Shown here in pieces: positions 1 through 7,626 of a stretch of 12,609 nt of DNA. The position numbers and the translations under genes are program-made. Origin of the DNA: an uncultured Ruminococcus sp. (GTDB lineage Bacteria; Bacillota; Clostridia; Oscillospirales; CAG-272). The DNA lies in NCBI GenBank assembly GCA_902803255.1, contig CADCPG010000126.1, positions 1-12,609 on the forward strand, given 5' to 3'. The notes under the pieces are model-generated. The model saw only the letters and a program-made list of their open reading frames with translations, ran no database searches and was not told the DNA's origin. The first letter of the stretch is position 1. The number at the start of each line of letters is the position of its first letter.

Positions 1-1623
1 GGAATTTTGCGCCGCAACGGCGCAGGCCTCGGTGAGGTCGGCGTCCGACGGTTCCCTCTCCCGCTCTCCCCTGCGGAGGATCACGTGGGAGCCCGGCATC
101 CCCTTCACATGGAACCAGATGTCGGTCTTCGCCGCAGTTTTCAGCGTCAGTTCGTCGTTCATGAGGTTGTTCCGGCCGCACAGGACGGTAAAGCCGCCCG
201 ACGTCAGATACTCGGCCGGCTTTGCCGGCGCGGACAGCGGAGCCTCCTTCCCGCGGGTTTTTATGTACCCCCCGCGGATAAGCTCCGAGCGGATTCCGGT
301 CACGTCGGACAGGCTCTCCGCCCTCTCGAGCGAATCCCTCACGGTGAGCAGATATTCGAGCTCCTCCTCCGCCGCCGCGGTCTGCTTCGTCAGTTCGCGC
401 TTCGCCGTCTTGAGTTTGGCGTATTTTTTGTACAGCCTCTGCGCGTTCGCCGAAGGCGTGAGCCGCGGGTCGAGCGTTATCCTCTTCTCGGCGAATCCGC
501 CGTCATCCCTCTGTTCGCTCCAGTCGGTCAGCATGACAGACGAATCGCCGCTCTTCAGCCGGTACAGGTTGGCGGTGAGGAGGTCGGCGTCGCGCCTGAT
601 CTCCTCCGCGCCCTCGCATTCGGCGAGCTCGCCGCGCTGGATGTCGAGCTTGCGCGACAGCCTGGCTATAGAGTTTTTCAGGACGTGCGAAAGATCCGAC
701 GCCGTCGATGAGAGCGCTGACGCCCTGTCGCGCACGGCGTAGAATTCGTCGAGCATCTCCGACGCCGACCCGTATCTCTTCAGGTTCTCTGCGCCGTACT
801 GCAGAAGCGGGATATACGAATATTCCGCGCTCTTTCCGCTCCCGTTCCCCCCGGGGAGCGACGCCGACGTGAACTCGTATCTGTTCTCAGCTATACGCGA
901 GAACACCGACGAAAAGGCGGCGTAAAGGCGGCCCGGCGGCACTTCGGACAGCGTCGCGGAGATGTCTCCAGACGCCGCGAGGACGATCTCGCGCGCGACG
1001 GCCGGGCAGATGCCGAGATAGGCCGAATTGATGAATCTCGCCGCCTGCGTGTCCCCGCCGGCCGACTCGGCCGCGGCAGCGAAGCCGTCGCCGGTCTCGG
1101 CTAGCGGATCCCGCCTTCCCTCCTGGGCGGGCGGAAGCCCGTATGTCATGCCGGGCAGGACCTGGCGAAGCCTTGACGTCGAGAAGTCGACCGTGCGCAT
1201 CGCGCCGAGGATCTTCGGGGTCCCGTCGGTCAGGATGAGATTGCCGTTCCGGCCTGTGATCTCGGCATAGAGCCTGCGCTCCCTGTCAAAGCCCATCTCG
1301 TCGCGGCAGGAGAAGACGAATTCGGCGACGCGCTCAAATCCAGGCTGGCTCACCGAGAGGAAGAGCGCGCCCTGAAGGTGCTTGCGAAGCAGCATGCAGA
1401 ACGAAGGCGGGACCGGCGGATTCTCCCTCTTCGACGAAGTGAAGACTATCCTGGGGTCCTGCGCTCCGCACCTGAGCAGCAGCGTGCGGGTGCCCTCCTT
1501 CGAGCGGAGGGAGAGCGTTATCTCGTCGTTTCGCGGCTGGTGGATCTTCTCGACCCTCGAGACGCCGGCGAAAGACGATATCTCGTGAAGGGAGGCGGCG
1601 AGGAATCCCGAATCAAACGCCAT
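1..1623 (-). CDS. rqcH: RqcH (NFACT / FbpA family) ribosome quality control protein, 3' end cut off by window
   Basis: The open frame runs from an ATG at 1623 to the left edge without a stop, giving 541 codons. RqcH homologues are about 570 residues, so only the last few dozen are missing. In order, the translation shows an N-terminal NFACT-N domain (start MAFDSGFLAASLHEI, later EITGRNGNLILTD), a helical region with the family signature ITLDPRLTPSANAQRLYKKY followed by a charged coiled coil (about residues 370-445), and the NFACT-R domain (about 470 on; GRNNLMNDELTLK, then DIWFHVKGMPGSH). In Bacillota RqcH binds stalled 50S subunits carrying peptidyl-tRNA and directs C-terminal alanine tailing of the nascent chain; the family was earlier annotated as fibronectin-binding FbpA. 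Its start lies 11 nt inside the upstream phosphatase gene, so translation is probably coupled. The family assignment is firm; function is inferred from homologues. Confidence 0.95.
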   Translation of the reverse strand, partial: MAFDSGFLAASLHEISSFAGVSRVEKIHQPRNDEITLSLRSKEGTRTLLLRCGAQDPRIVFTSSKRENPPVPPSFCMLLRKHLQGALFLSVSQPGFERVAEFVFSCRDEMGFDRERRLYAEITGRNGNLILTDGTPKILGAMRTVDFSTSRLRQVLPGMTYGLPPAQEGRRDPLAETGDGFAAAAESAGGDTQAARFINSAYLGICPAVAREIVLAASGDISATLSEVPPGRLYAAFSSVFSRIAENRYEFTSASLPGGNGSGKSAEYSYIPLLQYGAENLKRYGSASEMLDEFYAVRDRASALSSTASDLSHVLKNSIARLSRKLDIQRGELAECEGAEEIRRDADLLTANLYRLKSGDSSVMLTDWSEQRDDGGFAEKRITLDPRLTPSANAQRLYKKYAKLKTAKRELTKQTAAAEEELEYLLTVRDSLERAESLSDVTGIRSELIRGGYIKTRGKEAPLSAPAKPAEYLTSGGFTVLCGRNNLMNDELTLKTAAKTDIWFHVKGMPGSHVILRRGEREREPSDADLTEACAVAAQNS

Positions 1624-2443
1624 CGCCGAACATTATGCGGTCGACGTCGTCGAGCGACGGATAGGCGAAGTCGGGCTGATCTTCCGGCGCCGCCGCCTCG
1701 ACGTCCCCGGGCGTGGTCTCGCCCGAATAGACGAGCACCGCTGTGATCCCGTGCTTCTTTCCGACGGCTATGTCGGTGTAGAGACGGTCGCCGAAGATGC
1801 ACATGCGGTCGAGCCCGATGCCAGTCGCCTCGCCGATCATCTCGACGGTCTCGCGGTAGGGCTTGCCGAAATATACCGGTTTTCTGCCGGTCGACGCCGT
1901 CACGAAGGCGGCGATGGCCCCGCTGTCGGGTATGAAGCCGGTCTCGGTCGGGCAGTTGAAGTCGGGATGCGTCGAAAGATACTCGGCGCCGCCCCTTATC
2001 AGCCTGCAGGCCATGTCGAGCTTGTGGTAGGTGAGCGTCGTGTCGAAGCTGGTAATGACGATGTCCGCCTTCTCCTCCTCGCCGGTCAGCATGTTGATCC
2101 CGGCGGCCCTGAAATCCTCGACGAGTTCGTCGGTGCCGACGAGATAGACGCTCTTGCCCGGGCGGTGGCGCCTGAGGAACTCTATCGTCACGTCGCCGGA
2201 GGTCATGATCTCGTCCCTCGTCGGCGAGAAGCCGAGGCGGGTGAGCTTGCGCACGTAGAAATCGGCGGTGTGCGAGGCGTTGTTCGTGAAAAAGAGCACT
2301 TTTCTGCCTGACGCGCGCAGATGGTTTATAAATCTGACCGCGAAGGGAAAGACGGAGAAACCGAGATAGATCGTTCCGTCCATATCGAAGATGTAGAGAT
2401 CCTTGTCCGAGATCACGGAGGGATCGGGATTGACAAACGGCAT
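1613..2443 (-). CDS. HAD-IIA family phosphatase (NagD/AraL-like)
   Basis: This 276-residue protein has the motifs of a class IIA haloacid dehalogenase phosphatase: DMDGT with nucleophile Asp20 and Asp22, FFTNNAS (51-57), Lys194 in YFGKPY, and the Mg-binding GDRLYTD (Asp219 and Asp224), with a capping domain between motifs II and III. Relatives hydrolyse small phosphorylated metabolites (nucleotides, sugar phosphates, 4-nitrophenyl phosphate), so the substrate cannot be predicted. I chose the ATG at 2443 because AAAGGTG sits 8 nt upstream of it. An in-frame ATG at 2461 would add six residues but has no ribosome binding site. The gene is first in a two-gene unit: its stop overlaps the rqcH start, and a promoter lies at 2559-2587. 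The overlap might mean a link to translation quality control, or only compact packing. Confidence 0.92.
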   Translation of the reverse strand: MPFVNPDPSVISDKDLYIFDMDGTIYLGFSVFPFAVRFINHLRASGRKVLFFTNNASHTADFYVRKLTRLGFSPTRDEIMTSGDVTIEFLRRHRPGKSVYLVGTDELVEDFRAAGINMLTGEEEKADIVITSFDTTLTYHKLDMACRLIRGGAEYLSTHPDFNCPTETGFIPDSGAIAAFVTASTGRKPVYFGKPYRETVEMIGEATGIGLDRMCIFGDRLYTDIAVGKKHGITAVLVYSGETTPGDVEAAAPEDQPDFAYPSLDDVDRIMFGDGV

Positions 2444-2558
2444 GTCCTTGTCACCTTTCATCGGATCGGGCTTCGCCGGAGCGGCATGCCCGTATTATTG
2501 TTTCGCACGGATACGGCCCGCCGTGTCAGGGAAGCGGCCGGCCGCCAGTAACCGTATA

Positions 2559-2587
2559 ATTATATCATATTTCCGCCCCGGGTTCAA
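2559..2587 (-). promoter_or_regulatory. Promoter for the HAD phosphatase-rqcH operon
   Basis: On the minus strand, TTGAAC (2587-2582), a 17-nt spacer and TATAAT (2564-2559) form a sigma-A promoter with an extended -10 (TGATATAAT, 2567-2559). Transcription would start near 2552, giving a leader of about 110 nt before the ATG at 2443. The -35 lies within a small inverted repeat, GGGTTCAACCC (2580-2590). Confidence 0.8.
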
Positions 2588-2647
2588 CCCCGAATCCGCC
2601 GTCTGCCGCCCGGAGAAGATCCCCGTCCCGCTTCTGCCCGAAATAAG

Positions 2648-2676
2648 TTGCATATTTACGCAAAGAATGATATAAT
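2648..2676 (+). promoter_or_regulatory. Promoter for coaW
   Basis: TTGCAT (2648-2653), 17 nt, TATAAT (2671-2676), with the extended -10 TGATATAAT (2668-2676). The expected start near 2683 leaves a 40-nt leader before the ATG at 2724. It is back to back with the minus-strand promoter at 2559-2587, and the predicted start sites are about 130 bp apart. Confidence 0.82.
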
Positions 2677-2723
2677 GTTATATACTTTTTCGTCCAACTG
2701 CGGCAAAGAAAGAGGTACAGACC

Positions 2724-3581
2724 ATGTCAGCCATAAAAAGCGGAGGAAACGGCGGCCGGACCGTCATAGGAATAGACGTCGGAGGGAGCACCACCAAGAT
2801 CGTCGGCTTCACTTCCGACGGAACTCTCGTCTCACCGATGCTGGTCAAGGCGAACGACCCGGTGACGTCGGCCTACGGCGCGTTCGGAAAATTCACTCTG
2901 GAGAACAGGATACCGCTGGATCAGATCGACAGGGTCATGATGACGGGCGTGGGTTCGGCGTTCATAACCGAGCCTGTCTTCTCGCTTCCCTGCGTCCCGG
3001 TATCCGAGTTCGACAGCATCGGGATCGGCGGCCTTTACCTGTCCGGACTCTCAGAGGCGATAGTCGTCAGCATGGGCACCGGCACCGCGCTCATCCACGC
3101 CAAGGAGTCGGAGGGAAAGGTTACGTGCGACTATCTCGGCGGCACCGGCGTCGGCGGCGGTACGATAAACGGCCTGTCGCGCAAAATGCTCGACATCGGC
3201 AGCGTCAGCCATCTCGAACAGCTCTGCGAGGGCGGCGACCTTTCGAGGGTCGACCTCCGCATCAGCGACATCTCGAGGCCGGGCATATTCCCGAACGTCA
3301 ACACCGACCTCACCGCCTCGAACTTCGGAGGGCTCTCCGACCTGGCCAACCGCCACGACATCGCGCTCGGCATATTCAACATGGTCTCCGAGACCGTCGC
3401 GATGATCTCTATCTTCGCCGCGCGGAACTTCGGGCTGTGCGACATCGTGCTCACCGGCAACCTCACCACGATAAAGCCGATAAGAGCGGTGTTCCATTCG
3501 CTCGAGCCCGTCTTCGGCGTGCGCTTCCTGATCCCCGACCTGTCGCAGTACGGCACGGTCATCGGGGCGGCGCTCCAGTAA
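2724..3581 (+). CDS. coaW: Type II pantothenate kinase (CoaW)
   Basis: This 285-residue protein phosphorylates pantothenate with ATP, the first committed step of coenzyme A synthesis, in the cytoplasm. It has the acetate/sugar kinase (ASKHA) fold: phosphate-1 loop GIDVGGSTTK (16-25), the adenosine-region MGTGTALIH, the glycine-rich GGTGVGGGTINGLSRKM, and DLTASNFGG, which parallels the DLTAANFG stretch of Staphylococcus aureus CoaW as I recall it. Glu95 in VSEFDS aligns with the proposed catalytic Glu70 of that enzyme. Type II kinases are generally not inhibited by CoA as type I enzymes are. Length is close to the usual 265-290. AGAGGT (2711-2716) lies 7 nt before the ATG. The gene appears monocistronic, since the next gene has its own strong promoter. 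A BadF/BcrD-type ATPase is the main alternative, but the similarity to CoaW extends along the whole chain. Confidence 0.9.
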   Translation: MSAIKSGGNGGRTVIGIDVGGSTTKIVGFTSDGTLVSPMLVKANDPVTSAYGAFGKFTLENRIPLDQIDRVMMTGVGSAFITEPVFSLPCVPVSEFDSIGIGGLYLSGLSEAIVVSMGTGTALIHAKESEGKVTCDYLGGTGVGGGTINGLSRKMLDIGSVSHLEQLCEGGDLSRVDLRISDISRPGIFPNVNTDLTASNFGGLSDLANRHDIALGIFNMVSETVAMISIFAARNFGLCDIVLTGNLTTIKPIRAVFHSLEPVFGVRFLIPDLSQYGTVIGAALQ

Positions 3582-3611
3582 GGCTGATCCCCGTCCCGGC
3601 GCGGTCACACA

Positions 3612-3664
3612 GCGGCGCTCCTCCGGCAGGGGAGCGGTCCCGCCGCGCAAGAGAAATCTTTTTT
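3612..3664 (+). terminator. Possible weak terminator of coaW
   Basis: A bulged hairpin (GCGG 3612-3615 with CCGC 3640-3643; CGCTCC 3616-3621 with GGAGCG 3631-3636) is followed by TTTTTT at 3659-3664. The T run starts about 15 nt after the stem, too far for a standard intrinsic terminator, so termination here may be inefficient. Confidence 0.3.
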
Positions 3665-3674
3665 GCGAAAGCTG

Positions 3675-3703
3675 TTGACAGTCGCCTGACTGCGTGATAT
3701 AAT
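3675..3703 (+). promoter_or_regulatory. Consensus extended -10 promoter for the DUF1836 operon
   Basis: TTGACA (3675-3680) matches the -35 consensus 6/6. A 17-nt spacer and TATAAT (3698-3703) with upstream TG (TGATATAAT, 3695-3703) follow. It is the best promoter in the window by sequence. The start would be near 3710, about 60 nt before the DUF1836 ATG. A promoter this strong in front of a regulator gene suggests repression, perhaps autoregulation, but I see no clear operator. Confidence 0.9.
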
Positions 3704-3770
3704 ATTATTATTGCAAGAAGCGGACATTCATTCTCCGCCTCATACACTGGAAAGGCACTGGCACAATCAC

Positions 3771-4358
3771 ATGAATCTGCAGATCAACGAAAAAAAGATA
3801 CCCGGGACCGTCCTCGACAGGGCCTCGATGGGCAATGTCACGGGACTTGAATTCCTCGGTAAGATCTTCTACATCTCCGACGGCATAATGCTGACCCAGA
3901 TCCGTGAGATCGCCGGAATCGACGGCACCACTCTCCAGAACTGGACGAAGCGCGGCTGGGTGGAAAACCCGAAGTCCAAGAAATACAACATCGACCAGCT
4001 CGCCCACATACTTATAATCAACATGCTGCGCAGCTGCATGCGTCTCGACAAGATCGCGTTTCTCGTCTCCTACATCAACGGACGCGTATACGACCGGTCG
4101 GACGACATCATCCCCGATTCGCGCCTCTACGACTATATCTGCCGCATCCTCGACCGGCTCATGGAGACCGAGGTCACGGTCGACTCCGCCGCGACTCTCA
4201 AGCAGTGCATCGTCGAAGTCACCGGGGATTACGAAGAAAAGATCGCCGGTGCGAAGAAGCGCCTTACCAACGCCCTCGAGATCATAATAATAGCCTACTA
4301 CGCCTCCATAATCAAGGAAAAATCCGATGAAATGATCGATTCACTGATGAACAGGTGA
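3771..4358 (+). CDS. DUF1836 family HTH protein, probable transcriptional regulator
   Basis: This 195-residue protein fits the DUF1836 family of Bacillota. An N-terminal helix-turn-helix resembling the MerR type is visible at about residues 38-64 (IMLTQIREIAGI, TLQNWTKRGWV), followed by the typical KKYNIDQLAHILIINMLR and a helical C-terminal half (about 95-195). No effector-binding motif or cysteine cluster stands out, and no function is established for the family. The ATG at 3771 was chosen although GGAAAGG (3749-3755) is 15 nt away, farther than ideal. A TTG at 3711 would add 20 unlike-looking residues and falls almost at the predicted transcription start. An ATG at 3828 is also possible. 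The gene is first in an operon with a two-TM protein, a DUF362 ferredoxin and a CPBP protease, so it plausibly controls that unit; this is inference from position. Confidence 0.85.
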   Translation: MNLQINEKKIPGTVLDRASMGNVTGLEFLGKIFYISDGIMLTQIREIAGIDGTTLQNWTKRGWVENPKSKKYNIDQLAHILIINMLRSCMRLDKIAFLVSYINGRVYDRSDDIIPDSRLYDYICRILDRLMETEVTVDSAATLKQCIVEVTGDYEEKIAGAKKRLTNALEIIIIAYYASIIKEKSDEMIDSLMNR

Positions 4359-4384
4359 ACCGGTACATACGAAAGTGTGACATC

Positions 4385-5134
4385 ATGAACTACACCCGCA
4401 ACGAAAAGTACTTCGGCCAGAAGCCGTCGTCCGTCCCCACTCTGATCTCGGCACTTATGATAGGCGTCGGGATCCTGCTCCTCCTGCTCTCCTTCACGAG
4501 AGGATTCCACTACGCCTTCTACGCCCTGGCCTTCTTACTTACGGTGGGAGGAGTCGTGATCTGGGCCGTCTTCTCGAACATCAAGATCAAAGACTCCGAG
4601 ATCGACGACGAACTCGTGAAGATCCGCGAAGGATTCGCTTCCGACTTCGATGAAAGATTCGGGCAGAAAAACGCCGCGAGGATCAAATTCGAACAGACCT
4701 ACGGACCGAAGTCGACCTCCGTCAGGGAGGAAAAGTACGAGCCCGTCTTCTTCGACACCTACTGGTTCGAAGGCGACGGCACTCTCCGCCGCGACGGCAG
4801 CGACGGCAGGGCCCGCTCGTCGGTCTATTCCTCGTCGGGATATGTCCTGAAGAAGGACAGGATTTGCATCGGAAGAAGGCTTTCGTCGCTGATAAGTCCC
4901 GACAGGCCCGAGGAGGACTTCTTCGCCGAATACGCTTATTCCGAACTGACCGGCGCCGCCATCGAGGCGGGTGAGAAGGTCGGCCGCACCGGCACCGCCG
5001 TATACGGTCATCTTATGATCACCGCCGCCGACGGGACCGTCGTATCGCTCCCCGTGATCGCCGACGCCGCCGCCGACGAACACGCGGCAAGGATCCTCAA
5101 CCGCATCATATCGGCGGCCAGAAACAGGCAGTGA
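4385..5134 (+). CDS. Two-TM membrane protein of unknown function, possible PH-like domain
   Basis: I do not recognise this protein of about 249 residues. Numbered from the ATG at 4385, it has two membrane helices near the N-terminus (about 17-38 and 43-64), a charged segment (about 65-115; KIKDSEIDDELVKIREGF), and a C-terminal soluble domain (about 120-249). In that domain the pattern of strands, YAYSELTGAAIEAG then HLMITAADGTVVSLPV and a closing helix, recalls bacterial PH-like domains; this is inference from pattern only. Both ends of the N-terminal half should face the cytoplasm. The start is uncertain: a GTG at 4355 overlaps the DUF1836 stop in a GTGA arrangement and would add ten residues, while the ATG at 4385 has GAAAG 9 nt upstream. 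Its stop overlaps the next gene's GTG by 4 nt, so the three genes are translated as one unit. Confidence 0.8.
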   Translation: MNYTRNEKYFGQKPSSVPTLISALMIGVGILLLLLSFTRGFHYAFYALAFLLTVGGVVIWAVFSNIKIKDSEIDDELVKIREGFASDFDERFGQKNAARIKFEQTYGPKSTSVREEKYEPVFFDTYWFEGDGTLRRDGSDGRARSSVYSSSGYVLKKDRICIGRRLSSLISPDRPEEDFFAEYAYSELTGAAIEAGEKVGRTGTAVYGHLMITAADGTVVSLPVIADAAADEHAARILNRIISAARNRQ

Positions 5135-6327
5135 CGCCCGACGTCTGGTCCGCGCTCTGCGGTGAATACACCGGGAGCGCCCTCGAAGCCGCTCTCTCGC
5201 AGGCGGTAAACGGCGTATCCGGACTCGACTTCGTGAGGCCGGGAATGAAGATAGGAATAAAGGCAAATCTCGTTTCGGCCATGAATCCCGACCGCGCGGG
5301 GACCGTCCATCCGATGCTCGTCCGCGTGCTCTCGAAGATGCTCTTCGAGGCCGGCGCGGGCGAGGTCGTGATCGGCGACAGCCCCGGCGGCCTATTCAAT
5401 TCTGCCTGGCTGAATTCGGTATACCGCGCGACCGGGATGCAGATATGCACCGAAACCGGGGCCGTTCTCAACGAAAACTTTGAGATAGCATCGAGGAGAT
5501 TCGACGGCGGAGCCGTACTTCGCGAGTTCACCGGCTCGTGCTGGCTCGACGATGTCGACGCGATCGTGAACGTGAGCAAGCTCAAGACGCACGGCATGAT
5601 GGGCATGTCGGCGGCCGTCAAGAACATGTTCGGCGCGATCCCCGGCACGCTCAAGGCCGAATACCATTCGCGCTTCCGGAACCACGACGACTTCGCCGGG
5701 ATGCTCGTCGACCTCAACGAATACTACCGCCCCGCCCTCTGCGTCTGCGACGCCGTGGTCGGGATGGAGGGCAACGGACCGACGGCAGGCACCCCGCGTA
5801 TGATAGGCGCCGTGCTGGCGTCGCGCTCGCCCTACATGCTCGACGTCTGCGCCGCCGAGATCATCGGTCTCGGACCGTCCGACGTACCGACCCTTGCCGC
5901 CGCCGAACGGCGCGGATTTGCCGCTGCCCCTTCGGTAAGAGAGGCTCCGGCCGACGGAAAGCCCCACCCCGTGCTGGCGGGGGATCTGCCGCGGATCGAA
6001 GACTACGGGATCATAACCGAGCGGAAGAACGTGGATTTCGGCAATTTCGGGAGCGGCCCGGTGTCGGGCCTGCTTTACAGGATCGCCGGACGCCTTACGC
6101 TGTCGAAGCCGCACGTCACAAAGTCCGAATGCGTCGGCTGCGGGAAATGCGCGAAGGTCTGTCCCGAAAAGACGGTGCGCATCTCAGGCGGGAAAGCCGT
6201 GATAAACAGGAAAAACTGCATCAGATGCTTCTGCTGCCAGGAATTCTGCCCGGTCGGCGCCATGAAGGTGAAGCGCAGCTTCATCGGGCGGATCCTCGTT
6301 CACGAGCGAAAACACAAAAAACAATGA
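5131..6327 (+). CDS. DUF362 domain protein with C-terminal two-[4Fe-4S] ferredoxin domain
   Basis: This 398-residue protein begins with a DUF362 domain (about residues 30-260: GIKANLVS, IGDSPGG, VSKLKTHGMMGMSAAVKNMF, GMEGNGPT). A bacterial-type ferredoxin domain follows at the C-terminus. Its first cluster is Cys334, Cys337, Cys340 and Cys344 before Pro (CVGCGKCAKVCP); the second is Cys363, Cys366, Cys369 and Cys373 (CIRCFCCQEFCP), with an extra cysteine at 368. The DUF362-ferredoxin combination is common in anaerobic bacteria and archaea; its reaction is not established, though the clusters imply electron transfer or cluster handling in the cytoplasm. There is no signal peptide. The GTG start at 5131 overlaps the preceding stop (GTGA), and the DUF362 domain begins at the expected distance from it. 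A CPBP protease gene follows after 28 nt. Confidence 0.93.
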   Translation: MTPDVWSALCGEYTGSALEAALSQAVNGVSGLDFVRPGMKIGIKANLVSAMNPDRAGTVHPMLVRVLSKMLFEAGAGEVVIGDSPGGLFNSAWLNSVYRATGMQICTETGAVLNENFEIASRRFDGGAVLREFTGSCWLDDVDAIVNVSKLKTHGMMGMSAAVKNMFGAIPGTLKAEYHSRFRNHDDFAGMLVDLNEYYRPALCVCDAVVGMEGNGPTAGTPRMIGAVLASRSPYMLDVCAAEIIGLGPSDVPTLAAAERRGFAAAPSVREAPADGKPHPVLAGDLPRIEDYGIITERKNVDFGNFGSGPVSGLLYRIAGRLTLSKPHVTKSECVGCGKCAKVCPEKTVRISGGKAVINRKNCIRCFCCQEFCPVGAMKVKRSFIGRILVHERKHKKQ

Positions 6328-6355
6328 CTGACAACAAACAGGAGAACTGAAAAAC

Positions 6356-7594
6356 ATGGAAGAATCGGCAAATATGGCCGTACTGACGCGAAAGGCGTAC
6401 AACCGGTCGGGATTCGCCTCGTGCCTGCTTTATCTCGCGATGAGCGTGGTATCGTCACTCGTGATGGTCGCGTTAATCGTTCCCTTCGTCCTGGTCTCGT
6501 TCATGAAAGACCCGCCGGTCGCGGTCTTCGACGCTCTGCGCAGCGGCGACATCGGGGGATATATTTCCGGAATACTCGAATATGTTAATTCGCTGATGGG
6601 GAGCGGATCGGCCGGGCTCGTGATCATGCTGGCCGTCGTGCTCGGCACCGCGCTCGGAATGGCGGCGGGCATCCCGTTCTTCCGCCTCATGCTGAGAAAA
6701 GTGCCGACGACCCCGATCGAAAAGAGATATCCCGGAGCTGGACGCATCGCCTACTACGCGGTCACGGCGCTCGGCTGCTGGGCGATCGGCGCGCTTTTCG
6801 GAAACATCCCGTCGTTCATCGGCCTCCGCGGAGCGACCGACGGTTTCCTCGAGTCGTTCTCCGACCACATGCTCCCCTATTACATCTACGCGATCATCGG
6901 AGCTCCCTTCTTCGAGGAGCTGATCTTCCGGAAGTTCCTGCTCGACCGGATCCACGGCTACGGCGAGCTGCCCGCGGCGGTGGTCTCGGGCATACTCTTC
7001 GGACTGATACACGGGAACAGCGCCCAGTTCTTCCTCGCCTTCTGCTGCGGGTTCATGTTCGCAGTCATCTATATGAAGACCGGCCGCATCATCATAACGA
7101 TGCTCCTTCACGCGACGATAAACTCGATCGCCACGGTACCCGACATCGTGCTCCTCTTCACGAAGAACGGTAGCGGTGAGTCTTCGTTCTCGCCGACGGT
7201 CTTCATTCTGGCCGTGATGGCGGCCCTTGCCGCCGCTGCGGTGCTCGTCAACCTGATCGGCAGGAAAAAGATCCGCGGATCGGGCGCGCTGTCCCTGACT
7301 CTGCCGGAGTCCCGTGAGGCCGCTGCCGGCGTGTTCAGAAATCCCGGCATGCTGATCTTCATCATCTTCATGGCGGCGCAGATACTGCTGATGGACTTCT
7401 TCTCGCTCTTTCTCAATCTGGACAGGAAAGCGCTCGCCCTGGTCTGCCTGATACCCGCCGCCGCCTTCGCCGTATTCCTGGCATTCGTCATGAAGTCGAC
7501 GTCGCAGAAGTGGCGCGCTCCGGCCGGAGCGGAGAACCAGGATTCCGGACAGGACGCGGCCGCGACGCCCGAAGAGAGTCAAAACGGGCTCTGA
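6356..7594 (+). CDS. CPBP family intramembrane metalloprotease (CAAX protease / Abi type)
   Basis: This 412-residue polytopic membrane protein carries the CPBP motifs: Glu187-Glu188 with Arg192 (FFEELIFRK), His219 in LFGLIHGN, and His252 in LLHATIN. All residues expected to bind the catalytic zinc are present, so it is probably active. I count roughly nine or ten hydrophobic segments. The protease core lies between about 165 and 260. Beyond it are about 130 residues with three more helices (near 280-300, 330-350 and 360-383) and a polar tail. Many family members are only 200-300 residues. CPBP proteins include type II CAAX prenyl proteases, bacteriocin-immunity proteins and anti-sigma-factor proteases; no prenylation substrate is visible here. 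CAGGAG (6339-6344) precedes the ATG. The gene ends the DUF1836 operon just before a clear terminator. One untested idea is that it cleaves a membrane partner such as the two-TM protein. Confidence 0.92.
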   Translation: MEESANMAVLTRKAYNRSGFASCLLYLAMSVVSSLVMVALIVPFVLVSFMKDPPVAVFDALRSGDIGGYISGILEYVNSLMGSGSAGLVIMLAVVLGTALGMAAGIPFFRLMLRKVPTTPIEKRYPGAGRIAYYAVTALGCWAIGALFGNIPSFIGLRGATDGFLESFSDHMLPYYIYAIIGAPFFEELIFRKFLLDRIHGYGELPAAVVSGILFGLIHGNSAQFFLAFCCGFMFAVIYMKTGRIIITMLLHATINSIATVPDIVLLFTKNGSGESSFSPTVFILAVMAALAAAAVLVNLIGRKKIRGSGALSLTLPESREAAAGVFRNPGMLIFIIFMAAQILLMDFFSLFLNLDRKALALVCLIPAAAFAVFLAFVMKSTSQKWRAPAGAENQDSGQDAAATPEESQNGL

Positions 7595-7626
7595 ACCGGA
7601 AAAATAATTGTGAATTCGATTTTTAT

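Noticed and set aside
7..742. Two long overlapping plus-strand open frames of about 235 codons
   Set aside because: They lie opposite rqcH, whose minus-strand translation matches the NFACT family throughout; the plus frames give arginine- or serine-rich sequence with no family resemblance.
2444..2461. Earlier ATG for the HAD phosphatase
   Set aside because: There is no Shine-Dalgarno before 2461, whereas AAAGGTG is well placed before the ATG at 2443.
2534..2545. GCGGCCGGCCGC palindrome in the phosphatase leader
   Set aside because: Short all-GC palindromes are expected often at this base composition, and it has no useful position relative to the promoter or ribosome binding site.
3711..3770. 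TTG start for the DUF1836 gene, 20 residues upstream
   Set aside because: It falls almost exactly at the predicted transcription start, has no ribosome binding site, and the extra residues do not look like the family.
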